From assembly GCA_018238375.1 (NCBI GenBank), contig JABCTJ010000168.1, positions 1 through 36,312 of the forward strand: a stretch of 36,312 nt of DNA, given 5' to 3'. This DNA comes from Candidatus Thorarchaeota archaeon. GTDB taxonomy: Archaea > Asgardarchaeota > Thorarchaeia > Thorarchaeales > Thorarchaeaceae. The notes beneath the pieces were generated by a model, which saw nothing but the letters and a program-made list of their open reading frames with translations, ran no database searches and had not been told where the DNA came from. Position numbers and translations under genes: made by a program. This document shows positions 1 to 9,806 of this stretch, one piece after another; positions within the stretch are counted from its first letter, which is position 1; each line of letters starts with the position of its first letter.

Positions 1-506
1 AAATAGTTTAGTTCCATGAAAATAATGAAACAGACTATCAGGCTCCCTAGAGGAATTAGTAGAAGATTTGATGAAAATATGAGAGGAAGGACCACGAGTA
101 AGGCTAAGAATGCAAAGCCCAGTTTCCTAAGTATTCTACGTATATACTTGGTAAGAAACAACTGATACGGCCTTGCTGGCATGGGCATCATGATGTACTC
201 ATCAGTTTCGGTCAACTCGACTGAAGGCCCCCGCCCAAAGTATCCCCCAATCACTGCCGAAAGACTGACCAAGCCTAGAGCTGACATTACCATGTCTCTG
301 TCAATGGTAGCTTCGATCATTGTGGTCACGCTAATGAAAAGCTGGTCGTAGCTGCCTAGAATTGCTATAATCGAACTTACAATGTAAGTTCCTACTAGCA
401 TTATTGCGTAGAACAAGAGCATCGAAGGTGTTGTAATTGTGCGCTTCAGGTGATTGAATAGCATGCGAATCTCATTGACTAACAAAGAGAAAGTACTCGC
501 TGTCAT
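1..506 (-). CDS. ABC-2-type transporter permease-like membrane protein, truncated at left window edge
   Basis: Reverse-strand frame open from ATG at 506 to the window edge (MTASTFSLLVNEIRMLFNHLKRTITTPSMLLFYAIMLVGTYIVSS...); hydrophobic; directly downstream of an ABC ATPase on the same strand. Not in the ORF track because it is edge-truncated. Confidence 0.65.
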   Translation of the reverse strand, partial: MTASTFSLLVNEIRMLFNHLKRTITTPSMLLFYAIMLVGTYIVSSIIAILGSYDQLFISVTTMIEATIDRDMVMSALGLVSLSAVIGGYFGRGPSVELTETDEYIMMPMPARPYQLFLTKYIRRILRKLGFAFLALLVVLPLIFSSNLLLIPLGSLIVCFIIFMELNY

Positions 507-515
507 TTGAAACAC

Positions 516-1439
516 CTACGCTTCCGGTATGCCACCAGTTAGCTCCAGGAATATTTCCTCAATCGTGTGTGCGTTAGGCGTCTGAACAAACAGCTCCTCT
601 CGAGTGCCTCGTCCCACAACATCTCCTTCATTCATAATAACAAAACGATCACAGAGGCCTTCTGCAACTTCAAGAATGTGAGTGGATACTAGAATGGCTG
701 AACCTTCATCACGTAATTTTTTCAAGAGTACCTTTAGACTCCACGCTCCACGAGGATCAAGTCCGTATATCGGCTCATCCAGCGCAAGGATGTGCGGTGG
801 AGGTCTCACGAATATGCCCACTAGGAGAGTCCTTTGCAGGTTGCCCTTTGAGAGAGTACCGATATAGGCATCAAGAAGTCCGTTCAATTGGAATAAGTCT
901 ACATATTCCTTCATCCTGAGCGTGGCATCGATTTTCGGAATACGGTAGATTTTGGCGATGAATGTGAGATATTCGCGAACCTTCAGGTTCGGATAGCAGG
1001 TAGGTCTCTCAGGTATGTAGCCAAGCCTCTGTTTGGCTTTGAGTGGATGAACGCTCATGTTGAATCCATTCACCTGCACTGAGCCTTCTGTTGGTCTGAT
1101 AATCCCTGCAAGTATTCGCAATGTGGTTGTTTTCCCAGCACCGTTGGGTCCAACAAGGCCTACAATTTGGCCCGGACGCACAACAAGATTCAGGCCTCGC
1201 ACAGCAACAGTTTTCCCAAACTTCTTAGTCAAACCACTAATTTGAATAGCTAGATCGTTCAATCGGGTTTTTTTCCACGGAATCCCTTCACGATAATGTT
1301 CTTCGAGCTCACCTTGAATGATTTCCACGAGCAGATCACGTTTTACTTTTCGTTCCGTCAAAGACACGTCTAGCTGTCGAGCCAACCGGATTAGCTCATC
1401 ATTGTCCATTCGTTTAACGATATTCTTTACTGAGTTCAA
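516..1439 (-). CDS. ABC transporter ATP-binding protein with an extra N-terminal helical (SAP/Rho-N-like) extension
   Basis: Walker A GPNGAGKTT, signature LSKGNLQR, Walker B ILALDEP, H-loop STHILE; about 60 aa N-terminal extension before the ABC domain. Confidence 0.93.
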   Translation of the reverse strand: MNSVKNIVKRMDNDELIRLARQLDVSLTERKVKRDLLVEIIQGELEEHYREGIPWKKTRLNDLAIQISGLTKKFGKTVAVRGLNLVVRPGQIVGLVGPNGAGKTTTLRILAGIIRPTEGSVQVNGFNMSVHPLKAKQRLGYIPERPTCYPNLKVREYLTFIAKIYRIPKIDATLRMKEYVDLFQLNGLLDAYIGTLSKGNLQRTLLVGIFVRPPPHILALDEPIYGLDPRGAWSLKVLLKKLRDEGSAILVSTHILEVAEGLCDRFVIMNEGDVVGRGTREELFVQTPNAHTIEEIFLELTGGIPEA

Positions 1440-2572
1440 GATTTAATCCTCCTAAACCGCTTTTTCAGGCGCGATTCTAGTACGTAGATGATTGGAATGC
1501 TAATGTCTTGCTCATGGAGCGTAGGCAGTTCTGGCATTCTCAACTCCATTTCTCCTTCTCGCAACAATTGGTCTTTCTTCTTGATGAGCCAAAATCCAAT
1601 GAAAACCGAAATAGGAAGGGGAATGAATGCGCTGTTGGTCAGACCTAAGTTCACACCGACTCCGTTCAGAACGCTAATGAGCACGAGGGACACCAGCAAT
1701 ATCAGCCCAACCAGTGCAACTCTTTTCTGTGTGACCCGGTCCTCAAGGTACCTCAAAATTTCATGGGCAAAAAACACCTGAAGTCCGAGAACACCGAGCA
1801 TGAGAAAGCCAGCTGCCATGCTCCCGAGTTGGAAGCTAAGTAAAATACTGAACGGCTTATCCATAGTTCTCATCAAATAATAAAACTCGTAAAAAATGGA
1901 AGCAAATCCAACCAGCGGACTTGAAAAGCTTAGAGAAGATGTGTAGGTATCAGTAAGCAATCTGACTCCATAGGGCAGTACTAACGCGGCTAGAATCATC
2001 AGCTTGCTAACGCGGCGTGGCATATAGCCTGCAATTTTCAAATAAAGTCGGTCACGAATACGCTTGCTGTTTCCCGTTAATCTTCTGGGAAGACGTTTAC
2101 CTGATACGCGTTGCAAGGTCGGTATGAACACAAACAATGCAAGAAGAACTGTGACGAACCCTTGTAGAGACTGCCAGTACACTGAATCATATGCCCATCC
2201 GCCAGGCACGAACCAATACGAATAAGACACCAGAACTAGACAAATAAACGACACAACCATTGTTGCGGCGGCCAGCCTAGAGGGGGATTCTTCAGCTGAC
2301 ATAACGCGCATCCTATAGCAGAAGTAAAGACTTGGTCCCGCAACCACTAGAAGATTAGCTGCTGCTATCCAAGGGTTCAGTGAATTCAAGCTTGCAAGAA
2401 TTGGCATACCTGGATAGCGCCAGCTCCAAAACATGCCCCCAAGACGCACAACAACAAAATTGTCTGACCAGGCTCCAAACAAGATATTGTACGGAATGAG
2501 AGCCAAGATGATAACTTTGAACATCTGCACTGGCCAGAACGAACGCAGTTTTTCCCCTACCCGAGCTAGCAT
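1436..2572 (-). CDS. Multi-pass membrane protein, likely component of the adjacent ABC transporter
   Basis: 378 aa, many hydrophobic segments; stop overlaps the start of the ABC ATPase by 4 nt (ATGA), same strand. Confidence 0.7.
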   Translation of the reverse strand: MLARVGEKLRSFWPVQMFKVIILALIPYNILFGAWSDNFVVVRLGGMFWSWRYPGMPILASLNSLNPWIAAANLLVVAGPSLYFCYRMRVMSAEESPSRLAAATMVVSFICLVLVSYSYWFVPGGWAYDSVYWQSLQGFVTVLLALFVFIPTLQRVSGKRLPRRLTGNSKRIRDRLYLKIAGYMPRRVSKLMILAALVLPYGVRLLTDTYTSSLSFSSPLVGFASIFYEFYYLMRTMDKPFSILLSFQLGSMAAGFLMLGVLGLQVFFAHEILRYLEDRVTQKRVALVGLILLVSLVLISVLNGVGVNLGLTNSAFIPLPISVFIGFWLIKKKDQLLREGEMELRMPELPTLHEQDISIPIIYVLESRLKKRFRRIKS

Positions 2573-2618
2573 CTCGTCAAAATCCTAGCAGCATAGCAAG
2601 AAAAGCTTAATGCTTCCA

Positions 2619-3332
2619 TCAATGCAATGTGGAAAAGTGCTCTAATTCCACAGGAACTTGACTGATGAGTTGAAGATCCCAATCCACGACTTTGGTTGCC
2701 AGAGCATACACCCTTACTCCGTTCATGGCAGCACTTCGCAGCGCATTTGAAAATACCGGGTCTGTTGGGTCATTCGGTGAGAATACCTGCACATCAGGTC
2801 TCTGAATGATAAACACCACCGCTGTCCTATCCGCGATCTTCTCTTTCAGAGCCCGTGCAAGGTGGTTCATATGCCTAGCACCTCTCTTAGTTGGAGCATC
2901 CGGGAATATCGCACGACCATCCTCCACCAGAGTACATGACTTCACTTCTATGAGAGTAATCCCATTAAGCCCTTCAAGTTTGAAATCAAAGCGTCCATTG
3001 TAATAGCTGGGCTCAGGAACCACCGCTTCATAATCAGAAAACATCTCCAGTTTGTGTTCGTGTAGCATTCTCTTCATGAACCGATTGGGTAGAATTGAAT
3101 CAATTGAAACAAGAACGCCTGCATGCTCAATGCCAATGAGATTGTACTGCGTCTTTCTCTTATTTCCAATGGCTGGTCTGAGGTAAACATGTTTGCCAGG
3201 TACTATCAACTCATACATCCGACCAGGATTTGGAATAAACGCTTCAACCTGAATCCCATTGATATCCACTACTCCAAGGAATCGGTTTGGTCTTTCAATC
3301 AGGCGTCCTTCAAGGACGCTTCTTTGAGGCAC
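2619..3332 (-). CDS. sfsA: SfsA family protein (sugar fermentation stimulation protein homolog)
   Basis: Family-typical segments: LIERPNRFLGVV, AFIPNPGRMYEL, RFDFKLEG, LIEVKSCTLV, FPDAPTKRGARHMNHL. GTG start. Confidence 0.92.
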   Translation of the reverse strand: MPQRSVLEGRLIERPNRFLGVVDINGIQVEAFIPNPGRMYELIVPGKHVYLRPAIGNKRKTQYNLIGIEHAGVLVSIDSILPNRFMKRMLHEHKLEMFSDYEAVVPEPSYYNGRFDFKLEGLNGITLIEVKSCTLVEDGRAIFPDAPTKRGARHMNHLARALKEKIADRTAVVFIIQRPDVQVFSPNDPTDPVFSNALRSAAMNGVRVYALATKVVDWDLQLISQVPVELEHFSTLH

Positions 3333-3495
3333 AGGTAGTTCACCACTGGTAGAAGGGAGTCTACGTCATCCAACATGATAAGGGTACCTCATGAAATCAC
3401 GGGCGGATTTTGCTTTCACTGCGTTGCCAATTTGAAAGTTCAAAGAGCAACACCTAAGAGGGAATAGTTTTCCCCACGGACACAGTGAATCCACT

Positions 3496-5616
3496 ATGAC
3501 GGACTTACTGTTAATCGGACCGGTACTTGCATCTGGTCTGCTCGCCATTGTCGTTGCAATTTATATCTTCAGAGCCAATGAAAAGGCGGATGAAGGCGAC
3601 GAGCGAATGAAAGAGGTCAGCCACCTCATCGAGCAGGGTGCATACTCGTTTCTTAAACGTCAATACAAAGTCTTGACCGCATTTACCTTAGTTCTAGCTG
3701 TTGTGATCGCCCTTGTATTTGGTGAGTTTGCGTTTGCAATCGCAATCTCCTATATTCTGGGCTCTCTTGCTAGTATGGCCGCTGGCTACCTAGGGATTAT
3801 TGTGGCAACAAGAGCGAATAGACGAACAGCTGCAGCTGCTGCGAAGGGTGGCCTTATTCCAGCGTTCAGAGTGGCATTTAGGGCAGGCTCATTCATGGGT
3901 CTTTGCATTGCAGGAATCGCCTTGACTGGCCTAGGATTGATACTCCTATTATGGGAAGCCATTTTTCCTGCTGCTACCACCCCCGAGATCTGGGAGATTA
4001 TTGTGGGCTTTAGCTTTGGCGCTAGCACGGTAGCTCTATTTGCAAAAGCTGGAGGCGGAATCTTCACGAAAACTGCAGACATGGCTGCTGATATCGTCGG
4101 AAAGATAGAGCAACACATTCCCGAGGATGACCCAAGAAACCCCGCATCAATTGCTGATGCAGTTGGAGACAATGTCGGTGATGTTGCAGGAAGTGGGGCG
4201 GATATTTTTGACAGTAATATAGCATCCATACTTGCTGCGTCCATTATAGGCGCTGCAATAGATGTCACCGTGACCACTCCAATTTCGTTTGCACTTCTAC
4301 CTCTGCTACTTGCCGCACTTGGCACAATAGCTTCAGTAGTTGGCGTGTTTCTTGTGAGACCAAAAGAGGGAGAGGACCCTGGTCCTGCGCTGAACAGGGG
4401 AACTTACCTCACCACCATAATGTTCTCGATACTCGCTGTGGTCTTCATGACATTAGTAGGCCTGGATCTCGCGCTAGCTGGCGCGGCAATACTAGGTCTG
4501 GTTGCAGGAGTATTGATCGGTTTCACGTCAGATGTTTTCACAAGTGACCGTGGAATACTTGGATTCAAACCCGTGATGAATATGGTAGATGCAGCTGAAG
4601 AGAGCCCCGCAGGTCTGATCCTGTCAGGGTACTCATACGGCCTTCTTAGCACAGTCCCATCTGTCATTGGTGTGGTTGCGGCCCTTATTGGGTCATTCAT
4701 TCTGGGTAGTGCTGCTATTACTCCAGGCCTCGGTGGTTGGACTGGAGGAATATACGCTGTATCGATTGCAGCAGTCGGCCTTCTCGCTACCAATGGTTAC
4801 ATCATGTCCATTGACGCATATGGTCCGATTGTCGATAATGCAAGGGGTGTCATTGAACAGGCGCATGCTCCACACGAAGCCATTATTGCTTGTGACAAAC
4901 TAGACGCTAGTGGCAATACAACCAAAGCAATCACAAAGGGCTTTGCAATTGGCGCATCCGCGATATCAGTGCTAGCACTATTCTCAGCGTTCATCCAATC
5001 TGCAGGAATAACCTCTGTGGACTTCGCAAATCCATTTGTTATCGCAGGAGCGTTCATTGGCACATTAATCCCAGCCGTCTTCTCCGCGATACTGGTGCTT
5101 GGAGTTTCGAAGAACTCTGGGCGAATGATCAAAGAGATACGAAGACAGTTCGATGAAGATCCCGGAATCCTAGAAGGAACTTCACAGCCAGATTACGACA
5201 CATGCATTGGGATAGCCACTCATGGAGCTATCCGAGAGCTAATGCCAGGAACCATAATTGCAATTGGTGCAACTATTCTCACTGGTGTTATTTTGGGACT
5301 TGAGGCTCTTGCAGCGTATCTAGGCGGAGCAGTTCTGATTGGCTTCATCCTTGCGATCATGATGGACAACGCTGGAGGCGCATGGGACAACACCAAGAAG
5401 TGGGTTGAATCGCCAGAATACAAGAAATACGAGAAGGACACTGATAAGTGGCATAGTGTTCACGATTCGGTAGTCCTTGGCGACATGGTCGGTGATCCAT
5501 TCAAGGACACAGCTGGACCAAGTATCAATACTCTTCTAGTAGTGCTTTCGCTCACTGCGACACTGTTCTTACCCATTATCGCCATGCTAAATACATGGTT
5601 CGTCGGATTGTTTTGA
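3496..5616 (+). CDS. hppA: Membrane-bound ion-translocating pyrophosphatase
   Basis: 706 aa; GGGIFTKTADMAADIVGKIEQHIPEDDPRNPASIADAVGDNVGDVAGSGADIFDS, GNTTKAITKGFAIG, DNAGGAWDNTKKWVE, and GDPFKDTAGPSINTL near the C-terminus. Confidence 0.97.
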   Translation: MTDLLLIGPVLASGLLAIVVAIYIFRANEKADEGDERMKEVSHLIEQGAYSFLKRQYKVLTAFTLVLAVVIALVFGEFAFAIAISYILGSLASMAAGYLGIIVATRANRRTAAAAAKGGLIPAFRVAFRAGSFMGLCIAGIALTGLGLILLLWEAIFPAATTPEIWEIIVGFSFGASTVALFAKAGGGIFTKTADMAADIVGKIEQHIPEDDPRNPASIADAVGDNVGDVAGSGADIFDSNIASILAASIIGAAIDVTVTTPISFALLPLLLAALGTIASVVGVFLVRPKEGEDPGPALNRGTYLTTIMFSILAVVFMTLVGLDLALAGAAILGLVAGVLIGFTSDVFTSDRGILGFKPVMNMVDAAEESPAGLILSGYSYGLLSTVPSVIGVVAALIGSFILGSAAITPGLGGWTGGIYAVSIAAVGLLATNGYIMSIDAYGPIVDNARGVIEQAHAPHEAIIACDKLDASGNTTKAITKGFAIGASAISVLALFSAFIQSAGITSVDFANPFVIAGAFIGTLIPAVFSAILVLGVSKNSGRMIKEIRRQFDEDPGILEGTSQPDYDTCIGIATHGAIRELMPGTIIAIGATILTGVILGLEALAAYLGGAVLIGFILAIMMDNAGGAWDNTKKWVESPEYKKYEKDTDKWHSVHDSVVLGDMVGDPFKDTAGPSINTLLVVLSLTATLFLPIIAMLNTWFVGLF

Positions 5617-5637
5617 ACAGACCCACATGAAGTTACG

Positions 5638-5677
5638 GCAGTCAGAACATCTCTGACTGCTGTCTTCTCTCTTTTTT
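5638..5677 (+). terminator. Hairpin plus pyrimidine/T-rich tract downstream of hppA
   Basis: Perfect 9-bp stem GCAGTCAGA-ACATC-TCTGACTGC (5638-5660) followed by tgtcttctctctttttt. Confidence 0.7.
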
Positions 5678-5730
5678 CCGCAGATTCCCGAAAATATCAA
5701 TTGTCAGTTCAGCTAATGCTATCGCGTGTG

Positions 5731-6816
5731 TCACAAGAAATTTGTAAGACACATCTGCGTTGAGTTCTCGCTCAAACCCGACACCTTCACGCCCAAGAGC
5801 CGAACAGCTCTATCTGGATCACGCTTTTTGTCAAAGATTTCCCGAGCTACCCGCCTTAACATGTCGACATCACCTGTGGACACTGGTAAGGTACGACTGC
5901 GTTGTATAGTTGTATAGTCAGCGTATCGCAGCTTCACAGTTACGGTTCTGAACTGTAACGCTTTCTTCTTCACCTTCTCAGCTATTCGGTCACAGATTTT
6001 GGATATCGTTTCATGAAGGTAATTCACTGCCTCCGGTTCTACATCTTCCAAAAAAGTTCGATCTTTGCTAATCGACCTACGGATCCGAGGCCCGTTGTCA
6101 ACAAGAGGGCGCTCGTCAATTCCAGATGCGCGCTTATGCAACCATCTCGAACCTTTTCCCATTATTGGCCAGAGCTCTGCCACGCTCATCTGTTGTATCT
6201 GTCCGAGAGTTTCTATGTCATATCGTTGGAGACGCTTAGCAGTGACCTTGCCAACACCATTTAGCGCGTCCACTGGAAGCGGAGCTAGGAATCGGACAAC
6301 TTCCAAGGGATTTTGAGGAACGTAAGTGATTCCCATAGGTTTGTTAATGCCTGTTGCAATTTTGGCTACTGACATGTTTGGTGCGATACCTACCGAGCAA
6401 GGCAGCTTGGTGGAATTCTTAATGGTTGTCTGAATCTCAAGTGCGAGTTCCCTTGGATGTTCGTATTTTTTGCATGTGAAAGTGACCTCAATGTAGGCCT
6501 CGTCGATACTGGCTCGTCGGACCCTTCCTTCATCCCCGAATTCACGGAGGAGTGCCATAAACTCGTTTGAAGCGTCCACGTAGCTTTGGAAGTCACCGCG
6601 CACAAAGACTGCATCCGGACACAGACCGTAAGCCCTAGAAACCGGCATTCCAGCCCGTATACCATGATTTCTTGCTTCATACGAGGCGGCTCGAACAACT
6701 CCGCGGCCTTTACCTTCTTTTGGATCATGACCCACACATACGGGCAGTCCCTGAAGCTCCGAGTGATTTCTGTACTGTTCGACGGACGCGAAGTACGCAT
6801 CCATGTCTACGTGCAT
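5731..6816 (-). CDS. dinB: Y-family DNA polymerase IV
   Basis: MHVDMDAYFASVEQ, SIDEAYIEVT, CSVGIAPNMSVAKIATGINKPMGI, LNGVGKVTAKRL. ATG at 6816 is a better start than the TTG at 6831 in the ORF track. Confidence 0.95.
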   Translation of the reverse strand: MHVDMDAYFASVEQYRNHSELQGLPVCVGHDPKEGKGRGVVRAASYEARNHGIRAGMPVSRAYGLCPDAVFVRGDFQSYVDASNEFMALLREFGDEGRVRRASIDEAYIEVTFTCKKYEHPRELALEIQTTIKNSTKLPCSVGIAPNMSVAKIATGINKPMGITYVPQNPLEVVRFLAPLPVDALNGVGKVTAKRLQRYDIETLGQIQQMSVAELWPIMGKGSRWLHKRASGIDERPLVDNGPRIRRSISKDRTFLEDVEPEAVNYLHETISKICDRIAEKVKKKALQFRTVTVKLRYADYTTIQRSRTLPVSTGDVDMLRRVAREIFDKKRDPDRAVRLLGVKVSGLSENSTQMCLTNFL

Positions 6817-7042
6817 AATCCAACGTTGCAACTAGGTAACCCATCCAACAACTCACGCAATGACCTTTGGCAATTGCCGTGTTGAAATGTAGCCTTCAAT
6901 GGACAAGCGAATAGCGGAGAGATTTCCGAATCTATCCGTTCTGTGGCACGTCTGTAGCTATGTTCCACACCGACGACTGACTGGTTATTACATGAGCGCT
7001 ACTAATTTATGCGGAACTTTTTTCATACCGATGATGTAGGGC

Positions 7043-9661
7043 GTGAAGAAGACGATAAGACTTCTCTTCATTGATGACGACGATGCACTTCTTAGGATTG
7101 CAGAAACGTTTCTCCAAAGGCAAGACCAAGAATTGGAAATTGTAACAGTCAACTCCGCCGCTAACGCTCTTGAGAAGATGGTGGAGCAAGATTTCGATGT
7201 TATTGTCTGTGACTATCAGATGCCTGGCATGGATGGCTTGGAGTTGCTTGAGAAACTGCGAAACGAAGGTAATTCGATCCCATTTATCATTTTCACAGGT
7301 CGCGGCAGAGAGGACGTAGTAATCAGGGCTCTAAATTTAGGTGCAACTAACTACATTCAGAAAGGGAGCGACACAAAGAGTCAGTACGCTGAACTCGCAC
7401 GTCTGATACGTAGAGCGGTCGAGCATACGAATGGGCAGAAAGCGTTACTAGAATCAGAAGACCAATATCGAAATACGTTGAATTCGATTCGTGATGCTAT
7501 CCATGTTGTTGACGAAACCCTTCGAATAGTGCTCGTAAACCCAGCATTTACTGAGTGGATTGAGAAGCTCGGTTTTGACACGCAAATGCAAAACAAAACA
7601 GTAATTGAAGCATTTCCATTTCTTTCTGACAAAATCCTTGACGAGTACCGCGACGTGTTTGAAAGCGGCAATGTTCTAGTCACCGAAGAACGAAACGAAA
7701 TTAATGGTCAAGTAGTGCTCACCGAAATTGTGAAGATACCGATCCTCAGGGATAAGATAGTCAGTCAAGTTGTTACGGTCATCCGCGACATAACTGAAAG
7801 AAGAGTTATGGAGGACAGCTTGATAGAGAGCGAGAGAGCAAGGACTGCGATACTCGATAGCATCGCAGAGCATGTAAACTACTATGAAAGCTTAGACATG
7901 CGAATCAGGTGGACCAATAAAGCAGCGGCAAAGTCAGTCAACTTAACTCCAGAAGAACTCGTGGGAAAAACATGCTACGAGACCTGGCATGACTCTGAGA
8001 GACCATGTGACTCTTGTCCAGTTATCAAGACGTTCGAAACCGGGAAGAGTCATCATGAAGAAATGCGAACCCCAGATGGTCGCGTGTGGTCTGTTGGAGG
8101 CTATCCTCTGCGCAATGAAAACGGCGCTCTAACTGGAGTAGTAGAAGTAACCAGAGAGATAACAGAACAGGTCATTGCAGAGAAAGCCCTCAAGGAGAGC
8201 GAAGAAAAGCATCGCACCCTCGTTCAATCGCTAAACGATACGATTTTCGTGCTGAATAAGGATGATGTATTCGCAGAATTCTATCCCTCTAGCTCTGTGG
8301 AATTCCCTACTAAACCGGACAAGTTTATGGGACGCAACATCAATGAAATTTTGCCTCCTATCGCCGCTGAAATGCTATCACAGTTATCAGCTGAAGTGCG
8401 AAGAACTGGAAAACACACAAGCACAGAGTACTCTATGCCTGCGGGCAACGAAAGACACTGGTTCTCTTGCGGGATAGACCGGCATCCGGATGGAGAAAGT
8501 ACAGTCTTCGTTGTAAAAGACATCACTGAAACGAGGAATACAGAACAAGCCCTCAAGGAGAGTGAGAGTAGCTATCGCAGTATATTTGAGAACTCGCCTG
8601 TTTCGATGTGGATAGAGGACTTCTCTGAAGTCAAGAGGTATGTTGACGATCTTCGGACTTCCGGAATCGAGGATATCAATGAATTCTTTCTGGAGAATCC
8701 CGATGAAGTCACCAAGTGTACAAAACTTGTGAAACTGATTGACGTAAATCAAGCCACGATTGACCTACATAACGTAAGAAGCAAAGCTCATGTTCTCGGG
8801 AACTTGGGTGATATAATCCTTGAGGACGCATTGGATATGTTTCGGGAAGAGATAGTTGCGGTCACGGGGGGCAAGCAATACTACACAAGAGAGGCAACTA
8901 TGCTAAATCTGTCCGGCGAAAACAAACATCTACTCGTCCAGCTCATCGTCCCTCCAGGTTATGAGGAAACTCTATCGAGAGTCTTGGTCTTCATGGAGGA
9001 CCTCACTGAGAGAGTGGAATCCGAAACTATACTCCTGAGTCAGAAACAAGAGCTCAGTGAATTCGCACATGCTATGGGTCACGACCTTAGAGGCTCGTTA
9101 CATGCAATCATAGGATACGCAAACCTGCTTGAAGAAGAATATGAACAATCACGTGCTCAAGAGATAACGAACTTGGCTAGGGGGATGGCAACCATGCTTG
9201 AACAATCCATTGCTCTCGCTGACGCAGGTCAAGTAATCGGAGAAATCCATCCAGTTGATTTGGACAAGCTCGTCGCTGAAGTTGCAGCAACTGTTGTGCC
9301 TAAAAACATCCGATTTAAGCAGCAGAAGCTGCCGGTAGTTAGCTGTGATCGTGAAAAGATGAAACAAGTCGTACAAAACTTACTTGCAAACGCATTACAA
9401 CACGGAAAGCCAAATGTGATTGAAGTCAAGGCAGAGAAAGAGGAAGGGAGCATTTCACTATTGGTTTCCAACGATGGCACAAGCATCCCAGAAAAGGAGC
9501 GCGAAAAGATCTTTGACCGCGGCTTTACAACGAAGAAGGGGGGCGGTATGGGACTCACAATTGTCAAGAAAATTGTGGATGCTCATAAGTGGAAAATTGT
9601 ACTTGAGTCCTCAGGGAAGACGACATTCAGGCTGACTATCCCCATGATCCAAGAGCAATGA
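7043..9661 (+). CDS. Response-regulator receiver plus multi-PAS histidine kinase
   Basis: N-terminal receiver (LLFIDDDDALL, VIVCDYQMPGMDG, K in IQKGSD), several PAS segments, H-box EFAHAMGHDLRGSLHAIIGYANLL, N-box NLLANALQHG, G-box GGGMGLTIVKKI. GTG start. Confidence 0.93.
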   Translation: MKKTIRLLFIDDDDALLRIAETFLQRQDQELEIVTVNSAANALEKMVEQDFDVIVCDYQMPGMDGLELLEKLRNEGNSIPFIIFTGRGREDVVIRALNLGATNYIQKGSDTKSQYAELARLIRRAVEHTNGQKALLESEDQYRNTLNSIRDAIHVVDETLRIVLVNPAFTEWIEKLGFDTQMQNKTVIEAFPFLSDKILDEYRDVFESGNVLVTEERNEINGQVVLTEIVKIPILRDKIVSQVVTVIRDITERRVMEDSLIESERARTAILDSIAEHVNYYESLDMRIRWTNKAAAKSVNLTPEELVGKTCYETWHDSERPCDSCPVIKTFETGKSHHEEMRTPDGRVWSVGGYPLRNENGALTGVVEVTREITEQVIAEKALKESEEKHRTLVQSLNDTIFVLNKDDVFAEFYPSSSVEFPTKPDKFMGRNINEILPPIAAEMLSQLSAEVRRTGKHTSTEYSMPAGNERHWFSCGIDRHPDGESTVFVVKDITETRNTEQALKESESSYRSIFENSPVSMWIEDFSEVKRYVDDLRTSGIEDINEFFLENPDEVTKCTKLVKLIDVNQATIDLHNVRSKAHVLGNLGDIILEDALDMFREEIVAVTGGKQYYTREATMLNLSGENKHLLVQLIVPPGYEETLSRVLVFMEDLTERVESETILLSQKQELSEFAHAMGHDLRGSLHAIIGYANLLEEEYEQSRAQEITNLARGMATMLEQSIALADAGQVIGEIHPVDLDKLVAEVAATVVPKNIRFKQQKLPVVSCDREKMKQVVQNLLANALQHGKPNVIEVKAEKEEGSISLLVSNDGTSIPEKEREKIFDRGFTTKKGGGMGLTIVKKIVDAHKWKIVLESSGKTTFRLTIPMIQEQ

Positions 9662-9744
9662 AGTAGCCCATACCATCTCAGAGCTCCGCTAGAAGATGGA
9701 ATTGAATGGCACATCAATAGAGCTAGTCAAGACACCCGACAAAG

Positions 9745-9753
9745 CTATATACA
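9745..9753 (+). promoter_or_regulatory. Putative archaeal TATA box upstream of the 1016-aa sensor kinase
   Basis: CTATATACA about 54-62 nt upstream of the ATG at 9807. Confidence 0.4.
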
Positions 9754-9806
9754 CGCGGTAATCTCAGGCTTCTTGGAACCCTCAGACTGTATGAGGTAGA
9801 GATGAA

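Noticed and set aside
3431-3444. TTTGAA-AG-TTCAAA palindrome upstream of hppA
   Set aside because: Short AT-rich IR, could easily be chance; no second copy noticed.
3786-4325. 179-aa antisense ORF inside hppA (and 4404..4793, 4797..5132)
   Set aside because: Shadow ORFs opposite a clearly coding, conserved gene; composition is Ala/Pro/Ile-rich and resembles no family.
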